Shown here piece by piece: positions 6,238 to 10,299 of a stretch of 10,299 nucleotides of DNA. The DNA is taken from contig USKH01000026.1 of assembly GCA_900555125.1 (NCBI GenBank), positions 1 through 10,299 of the forward strand. Direction: 5' to 3'. A program made the translations under genes and the position numbers. The stretch comes from an uncultured Clostridium sp. (lineage in GTDB: Bacteria > Bacillota > Clostridia > Christensenellales > Pumilibacteraceae). Under the pieces are notes generated by a model that did not search any database, was not told the DNA's origin, and was given only the letters and a program-made list of their open reading frames with translations. How positions within the stretch are numbered: the stretch's first letter is position 1; each line of letters opens with the position of its first letter.

Positions 6238-6429
6238 TTATGTGAACAACATACACCCTTGTTTTTTGAATTTTTCCGCCATGTCGTCAAGATCCTTTTC
6301 CGTACAGGAAAACTTTTCGGCAAGGCAGGTTTTGCAGAAGAATTTATCGGCTGAGCGATTTATCAACTTTCTCGTCAGATTTTGTTCGAAAGCGGTGGTT
6401 TCTCTTCCGCAGCATACGCATTTCGACAT
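6238..6429 (-). CDS. Small Cys-rich, zinc-ribbon-like protein of unknown function
   Basis: A 63-residue protein with two Cys pairs that could bind one zinc: C4-x-x-C7 (KCVCCG) and C32-x-x-C35 (FCKTCLAEKF), with extra Cys at 6, 42 and 59. The C-terminal half is charged and probably helical (EKDLDDMAEKFKKQGC). There is no signal peptide, so it is likely cytoplasmic. Its ATG shares one base with the stop of the GH27 gene (TAATG), and its own Shine-Dalgarno (GGAAG, 13 nt away) is weak, so translation probably depends on coupling to the upstream gene. That and the spacing of the Cys pairs argue that the ORF is real. It could be a metal-dependent adaptor or a regulator; I recognise no named family and assign no function. 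Confidence 0.75.
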   Translation of the reverse strand: MSKCVCCGRETTAFEQNLTRKLINRSADKFFCKTCLAEKFSCTEKDLDDMAEKFKKQGCMLFT

Positions 6430-7619
6430 TATTTATCTATGACTTCCGCAATATATACCGCGCTGCAGTGCGGTTCGACGTTGCGCGGCTCGACCACGCC
6501 GTTGGACGAGGTGATGACTTCGCCGGTTTCCGCGTCGGTTAAGCGTAATTTCTTTCCGCTCGATTCGGGAACGCCCACCGATTCGGTGAGGAAAGTACCG
6601 TTCCATTTGTTTGTTGCCGAGTCGCCGAGGTTGAACATGCCGATTGCGATATTTCCGTCGTCGAGGTAACGAGCCATAAGTATTTCGTTTTCGGGATAAT
6701 CGGAATAGTACACGTCGTTATCGTTGGAGCGCTTCATGTTCTTTTCCATTTTGCGGATAAAGAACGGCTGGCAGCACTTTTTGTCCTGATTTATGCGGAT
6801 AAGAGCCTTGTTCATGACGATTTTGCGCGTTTCTTCGCTCATATTGCGGATATCGTTGCCCAGCATCAAAGGCGATCCGAACATGCACCAGAACGCGAAA
6901 TGAGTGAAATATTCGCCGTAACTGCAACCGTTGGTTTTGCCGATGTTGCCGTTTCCGTTCATTCCGACGATGAGCATGTCGATGTCGTTGAAGCAGCCCT
7001 GACCGTTGTATTCCATATACTTGGTCTGATATCTGATTATGTCCTTAACCGACTCCCATTTATCGAAAATGTCGCCGGTGGAACGCCAGCTGTTTGCGCC
7101 CGTTTCCTTAATCCACACTCTGGTGTCGTCTGCGCCCCACGAGCATGCCGAGAAAAGAATATCTCTTCCGCTGTTGGCAAGCGCAATGCCCATTCTTTTA
7201 TAGAGAAGGTGTCCGGGAGTGCCTATCGAATGAAAGCAGTAGTCGTATTTGAGATAGTCCACGCCCCATTCCGCAAAAGTTTTCGCGTCGATAAATTCGT
7301 GTTCGTACGACGCGGGGTAGGACGCGCAGGTTATCGAGCCGGCGCATGAATACATGCCGAATTTAAGTCCTTTGGAATGAATATAGTCGGCTACGTATTT
7401 CATTCCGTGCGGAAACTTTTCGGGATCGGCTTGCAGTCTGCCGTTTTCGTCGCGCTCGTGCATACTCCAGCAATCGTCGATCACGATATACTCGTAGCCG
7501 GCATCTTTAAGTCCGCTTTCCACCATAACGTCGGCAGAACGAAGCACAAGTTCTTCGTTTATGTCGCCGGTGAAAGTATTCCAGGTGTTCCATCCCATTG
7601 CGGGTGTAGTTTTTACCAT
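6429..7619 (-). CDS. Alpha-galactosidase, glycoside hydrolase family 27
   Basis: A 396-residue enzyme that removes terminal alpha-linked galactose, or possibly N-acetylgalactosamine, with retention. The N-terminal TIM barrel (about 1-285) begins with PAMGWNTWNTF and carries VIDDCW at 46-51, the usual substrate-contacting block of GH27. The nucleophile is expected at D126 in YLKYDYC, and the acid/base at the second Asp (D214) of NDIDML. INQDK at 276-280 is also typical of the family. A C-terminal beta-sandwich (about 290-396) follows. There is no signal peptide, so the substrate must be imported. The ATG at 7619 has AAGGAG seven nt upstream. The gene starts 42 nt after the sialidase-like gene, and the next gene overlaps its stop by one base, so the three form an operon. 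I give no gene symbol because GH27 and melA/rafA-type enzymes differ. Confidence 0.93.
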   Translation of the reverse strand: MVKTTPAMGWNTWNTFTGDINEELVLRSADVMVESGLKDAGYEYIVIDDCWSMHERDENGRLQADPEKFPHGMKYVADYIHSKGLKFGMYSCAGSITCASYPASYEHEFIDAKTFAEWGVDYLKYDYCFHSIGTPGHLLYKRMGIALANSGRDILFSACSWGADDTRVWIKETGANSWRSTGDIFDKWESVKDIIRYQTKYMEYNGQGCFNDIDMLIVGMNGNGNIGKTNGCSYGEYFTHFAFWCMFGSPLMLGNDIRNMSEETRKIVMNKALIRINQDKKCCQPFFIRKMEKNMKRSNDNDVYYSDYPENEILMARYLDDGNIAIGMFNLGDSATNKWNGTFLTESVGVPESSGKKLRLTDAETGEVITSSNGVVEPRNVEPHCSAVYIAEVIDK

Positions 7620-7661
7620 AATATTGCTCCTTTTTATATTAATTTTGACGTAAAACGCTTT

Positions 7662-8777
7662 TTACAACAGTTCTACTTCGTTTTTACTTATTTTTCTTAT
7701 GCGCAGACGATTGAGCATACCCTTGTCTTCCACTCCTCCCGCGCAATAGCCCAGAAGAAGCGATCCGCTACCGAGTTCGTAAATGGCTGTGTATGCGAAT
7801 CCTCTTTTTTCGTCGCGATCGACTTCGGATATTTTCCGCAGTCTTTCGCCGTCCGAAAGCGCGGCTATCGCAAGCGGATTTCTTGAGCCCGTCCACACTC
7901 CGTCCACGTCCTGACTTTTGCCGTTATAAAGCGGCACCGGGTTCCACACGTACACCGTTTTTCCCGAGGACAGCCTTTTCATACATATCGGGGATATAGG
8001 CGCGGTAAATTCGCATGGCGCGGGCGTCGTCCAGCTTTTCCCGCCGTCCGACGAAAAGCAGTCGTAAATTCTGCCCAGTTCGGTGCGGATAAGCATGCGT
8101 ACCGTTCCGTCGTTTAATTGTATAAGTCCCGGTTCCTGCCAACCACAGGTGAAATACTGCCGGTCGGAATAGATATATGGCACTTCGGATATTTTGCTCC
8201 ACGAATCGCCCTCGTCCGATGACGCGTACACCCACACGTCGGCGGGCAGACCTTTAACGCCTTTTTTCCACGTCGTTCCGTCCGCTTCCGGACTTAACTC
8301 AAAGGGCGTATGCGCCACGGCAAGCAAAAGCCGTCCGTCTTTAAGCGTTATCACGCGGTCGTTGTTAAGCACGAAATATCCGTTCTCTTCTATTATGCGC
8401 TTGGGGCAACTCCACGACGCGCCTTCGTCGTCCGAAAAAACGATATACGGCGTGCAGTTGTACGAGCGGTGCTTGACAAGATAAATCATCGCTATTCTGC
8501 CGCTACGGGTGCGCACGAGAGAAACCGACATCAAGTTTTGAAAATCGACGTTATCCGGCACGAGTCCTTCTATTTTATGTTCTTTTCCGACCGTTTCGCC
8601 GTCCGAAGAAAGGTAAAACACGCGTATTTCCGCCGGAGCTCCGTCGTCGCCGTCGTCACCGAGATAGTGCGTGTAGGCAAACATTATTCTGCCGCTTTTC
8701 AGTTCGATGAACGCGCCTTCGCTGTTACGGGGATTGTTTTTTTTCGGAGCGAGATCGCAGATTATTTTTCCGAGCAT
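7662..8777 (-). CDS. Sialidase-like BNR/Asp-box beta-propeller protein
   Basis: A 371-residue protein with three Asp-boxes of the form SxDxGxxW: SDDEGASW at 115-122, SSDEGDSW at 186-193 and SSDGGKSW at 242-249. These mark the sialidase-type six-bladed beta-propeller. E215 and R231 (QEPGLIQ...LIRTELG), R17 (NPRNSEG), R299 (GSRNPLA) and Tyr in FAYTAIY (328-334) are placed like the acidic residue, Arg triad and Tyr nucleophile of GH33 sialidases, but this alignment is by eye. There is no signal peptide, which is unusual for a sialidase acting on host glycans and suggests imported oligosaccharides. The ATG at 8777 has AAGGAGA (8788-8782) close upstream. It is the first gene after an internal promoter and lies in the same orientation as the GH2 and GH27 genes. 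Other Asp-box hydrolases acting on related sugar acids remain possible. Confidence 0.82.
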   Translation of the reverse strand: MLGKIICDLAPKKNNPRNSEGAFIELKSGRIMFAYTHYLGDDGDDGAPAEIRVFYLSSDGETVGKEHKIEGLVPDNVDFQNLMSVSLVRTRSGRIAMIYLVKHRSYNCTPYIVFSDDEGASWSCPKRIIEENGYFVLNNDRVITLKDGRLLLAVAHTPFELSPEADGTTWKKGVKGLPADVWVYASSDEGDSWSKISEVPYIYSDRQYFTCGWQEPGLIQLNDGTVRMLIRTELGRIYDCFSSDGGKSWTTPAPCEFTAPISPICMKRLSSGKTVYVWNPVPLYNGKSQDVDGVWTGSRNPLAIAALSDGERLRKISEVDRDEKRGFAYTAIYELGSGSLLLGYCAGGVEDKGMLNRLRIRKISKNEVELL

Positions 8778-8801
8778 GTTTTCTCCTTGTCTGCATATTA
8801 G

Positions 8802-8830
8802 ATTATATCACGTTGCGGGCGATTTTGCAA
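8802..8830 (-). promoter_or_regulatory. Extended -10 promoter of the sialidase-like / GH27 operon
   Basis: The minus strand reads TTGCAA (8830-8825), 17 nt, then TATAAT (8807-8802), preceded by TG one base upstream (TGATATAAT, an extended -10). The -35 matches the consensus at only 4 of 6 positions, as in activator-dependent promoters. The predicted start is near 8795, leaving a short leader of about 17 nt with the Shine-Dalgarno. It would let the downstream genes be expressed independently of the GH2 gene. Confidence 0.72.
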
Positions 8831-8832
8831 TA

Positions 8833-8844
8833 TTAAATATTTAA
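8833..8844. repeat. 12-bp perfect palindrome upstream of the -35
   Basis: TTAAATATTTAA reads the same on both strands and ends 2 bp from the -35 hexamer of the sialidase-like operon. It overlaps the first of the direct repeats. It may be an operator half or an A/T-rich upstream element; short A/T palindromes are common. Confidence 0.4.
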
Positions 8845-8912
8845 CGATTTGTTCGTTTTATTTAATGATTTGTGCGTTTTTCCACGTTTCGCTTAACGAT
8901 TTAGTCTTTTCC
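8840..8912. repeat. Helically phased direct repeats upstream of the sialidase-like operon promoter
   Basis: Two adjacent 21-bp copies lie at 8840-8860 and 8861-8881 and agree at 18 of 21 positions (plus strand TTTAAYGATTTGTKCGTTTT). A weaker third copy at 8892-8912 (about 15 of 21) starts 31 bp after the second and overlaps the GH2 stop codon. Spacings of 21 and 31 bp place all copies on one helix face. The nearest copy ends about 10 bp upstream of a weak -35, the usual position of sites for AraC-type activators. The repeat is seen directly; the regulator is inference. Confidence 0.55.
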
Positions 8913-10299
8913 GATAGTTATAATGTCCACGCCGTCACGCATGCCGCCGTAGCCTGCGTCGGTTTCATGCAGAAGAATACGGAATTCGGCGTTGTCATTG
9001 GGCTGCGCCTCGAACGAAAAGGAAACTCTTTGTACGCCGCCGTAAAAACACCCGAATTTTTCGTCGGTGGCAAAAACCTGTTTACCGTCCACGTACACTT
9101 CGGTGTGATCGGACACGAAATTGAGAAAACTAAACCCGTATTTGCAGTTTTCGGGCAATTTGGCGTGAAAACGGTAAACTCTCCAACCGTTGTGGAAGTC
9201 GTTCTGATGGCTGCCGATGCAACTTACCGGCGTAAACGAATTCATGTCGTTGTCCGCGATTTTTACAAGCGGATCGGGTTTTTCGAGCGTTATCGCCGAC
9301 ATCGTCATTTCGGAAATACAGCCCGCACTTGCACCGCGAATTACTTTTTCGTCCGAAACAATAAGCGTGTATTCTGTTTTTGCGCTTTCGACGCCGTCGG
9401 CTTTTACGATAAGCGTTCCGCTTTTGCCGCCGCATTTTGCGGATATTATCGCCTGGCATCTGCCTTTATAAAGCTTGCGGTAGTTTGCCGAGTCTTGCTC
9501 GTGACTGTTGGGATCGCCGTTACCCACTCCGCGAACGTAAATATCTCCGATTGCCTCGAAGGTTATCTCTTGCGCGCTTTCGGGAACAAATACTCCGTTT
9601 TCGTCCGCAAGCGACACGTTTACGACAGCAGCGTCGCAGTCGTCGGCTATAAGAGTCGTTTTATCGACTTGGGCAATTATTTTAACAGGCTCGCCGGCAG
9701 TTGTCACGCTGTCGGAAGCAACTTTTTTGCCGTTTATATAACCTGCAACTTCCAGCGTTCCCGGCTGAAATTTTACTTCCCATACGGGAGTACGGATGCA
9801 ATCGCACGGTTTTTTTCCAAGGCTGACGCCGTTTAATATAAGTTCTGCCTCTTCGCAGTTGGTGGGGGCGGCAACTTTAACAGTCTGTCCGCCCTGCCAA
9901 TTCCAGTGCGGCATTACGTGAATAGTTGGCTTATCGGTAAAGCACGCTTTATTGAAATAGAACGAGTCTTTTTTGAAACCGCAGGTGTCGAGTATACCGA
10001 ATTGCGAGGACACGCTGGGCCACTCGTACGGGGTGGGTTCGCCGCGGTAATCGAAGCCCGTCCAGATGAAAATTCCGCCGAAATAATCGTTTTTGCGCAC
10101 AAAATCCCATGTTTCGCGCACAGTCTGACCCCACGGCACCGTTTCATCGTCGTAACCGGCAAGTTCATGCTTGTCGTTGTCGGTTTTATAGCAACCGCGC
10201 GTAGTGACGGCGCTGTTGTTTTCCGAGCCTATTATGGGCTGATCGGGATATTTTTTATGGAATACTGAAATGCTGCCGATATTGTAATTGATGCCGGTT
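8901..10299 (-). CDS. GH2 beta-galactosidase-type glycoside hydrolase, C-terminal part, truncated by the window edge
   Basis: The frame is open through base 10298 and continues outside the window, giving 465 residues of the C-terminal part; the GTG at 10139 is an internal Val, not a start. The visible part begins late in the catalytic barrel with PDQPIIGSENNSAVTTRG, where E26 (codon 10223-10221) is placed like the GH2 nucleophile. FIWTGFDYRGEPTPYEWP and SSQFGILDTCGFKKD follow, typical of the barrel end. Next come a DUF4982-like Ig domain (MPHWNWQGG...ELILNGVSLGKK, about 105-155), the last Ig-like domain with GNGDPNSHEQDS, and an extra C-terminal beta-sandwich (about 365-460) resembling galactose-binding or jelly-roll modules. 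This architecture is common in beta-galactosidases of gut bacteria. It most likely removes beta-linked galactose, but GH2 also includes glucuronidases and mannosidases. No clear terminator follows, so read-through into the next gene is possible. Its localisation cannot be judged without the N-terminus. Confidence 0.9.
   Translation of the reverse strand, partial: TGINYNIGSISVFHKKYPDQPIIGSENNSAVTTRGCYKTDNDKHELAGYDDETVPWGQTVRETWDFVRKNDYFGGIFIWTGFDYRGEPTPYEWPSVSSQFGILDTCGFKKDSFYFNKACFTDKPTIHVMPHWNWQGGQTVKVAAPTNCEEAELILNGVSLGKKPCDCIRTPVWEVKFQPGTLEVAGYINGKKVASDSVTTAGEPVKIIAQVDKTTLIADDCDAAVVNVSLADENGVFVPESAQEITFEAIGDIYVRGVGNGDPNSHEQDSANYRKLYKGRCQAIISAKCGGKSGTLIVKADGVESAKTEYTLIVSDEKVIRGASAGCISEMTMSAITLEKPDPLVKIADNDMNSFTPVSCIGSHQNDFHNGWRVYRFHAKLPENCKYGFSFLNFVSDHTEVYVDGKQVFATDEKFGCFYGGVQRVSFSFEAQPNDNAEFRILLHETDAGYGGMRDGVDIITIGKD

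Noticed and set aside
6002..6256. 84-codon minus-strand frame overlapping the end of the small Cys-rich gene and the cysK promoter
   Set aside because: It spans a terminator, a promoter and an operator and has no ribosome site at its start. Only its last 24 codons could matter, as a leader ORF.
7650..7665. GTAAAA-CGCT-TTTTAC hairpin at the sialidase-like/GH27 junction, also considered as a CcpA cre site or terminator
   Set aside because: Only about 10 of 14 positions fit a cre consensus when centred on the CG, the essential flanks are missing, and no U-run follows the hairpin.
8865..9836. 323-codon open frame on the plus strand, antisense to the GH2 gene
   Set aside because: The opposite strand encodes an unmistakable GH2 C-terminus; the antisense frame has no recognisable features.
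10137..10139. GTG as the start codon of the GH2 gene
   Set aside because: The frame stays open to the window edge, and the residues upstream (GINYNI...PIIGSENNSA) are conserved parts of the GH2 catalytic domain.
1..10299. CRISPR arrays, tRNA or rRNA genes, insertion sequences, prophage genes
   Set aside because: No regularly spaced repeats, tRNA- or rRNA-like sequence, transposase or phage protein motifs were seen on either strand.

Overview
The window reads as a piece of a chromosome from a low-to-moderate GC, Gram-positive anaerobe, most likely an uncultured gut member of the Clostridia. The reasons are strong AGGAGG-type ribosome binding sites, near-consensus TTGACA-17-TATAAT promoters, a lipoprotein with an LTSC lipobox and Listeria/Bacteroides-type and MucBP-like surface repeats, and a cysK gene with an operator-like dyad resembling Rrf2-family (CymR/IscR-like) sites. 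The taxonomic call is inference; there is no rRNA or other marker gene here. Every convincing protein gene lies on the minus strand, so in transcription order the window reads from right to left.

Right part (10299 to 6238) is a carbohydrate-degradation cluster. It begins with the C-terminal 465 residues of a family GH2 beta-galactosidase-type enzyme, cut by the window edge. A 123-bp gap follows, with an extended -10 promoter, a 12-bp palindrome and helically phased direct repeats. Then come a BNR/Asp-box sialidase-like beta-propeller, a GH27 alpha-galactosidase, and a 63-residue Cys-rich (CxxC...CxxC) protein whose ATG overlaps the GH27 stop codon. The sialidase-like and GH27 proteins have no signal peptide, so this looks like cytoplasmic trimming of imported galactose-containing oligosaccharides, perhaps from host glycans or plant galactosides. 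A modest hairpin terminator closes the cluster.

Middle part (6237 to 4989) is a separate unit: cysK (O-acetylserine sulfhydrylase) behind its own strong promoter. A 23-bp dyad sits on the predicted transcription start, and the leader of about 170 nt contains short overlapping ORFs and hairpins. cysK ends in a strong bidirectional terminator.

Left part (4988 to 1) holds a 443-bp intergenic region and then a 1468-residue surface lipoprotein. Its N-terminal repeats precede three long predicted beta-sandwich (concanavalin/LamG-like) regions separated by Ig-like and carboxypeptidase-regulatory-like linkers; no catalytic domain is recognisable. The lipoprotein has a perfect TTGACA-17-TATAAT promoter. 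Facing away from it on the plus strand is a second good promoter (TTTACA-17-TATACT), followed about 110 nt later by a 16-bp hairpin with a U-run. Together these suggest an undescribed small RNA of about 115 nt, and an inverted repeat lies between the two promoters. This candidate sRNA, the phased repeats upstream of the sialidase-like gene, the coupled Cys-rich mini-protein and the cysK leader are the parts most worth checking. All of these were read by eye, without any database search or folding calculation.
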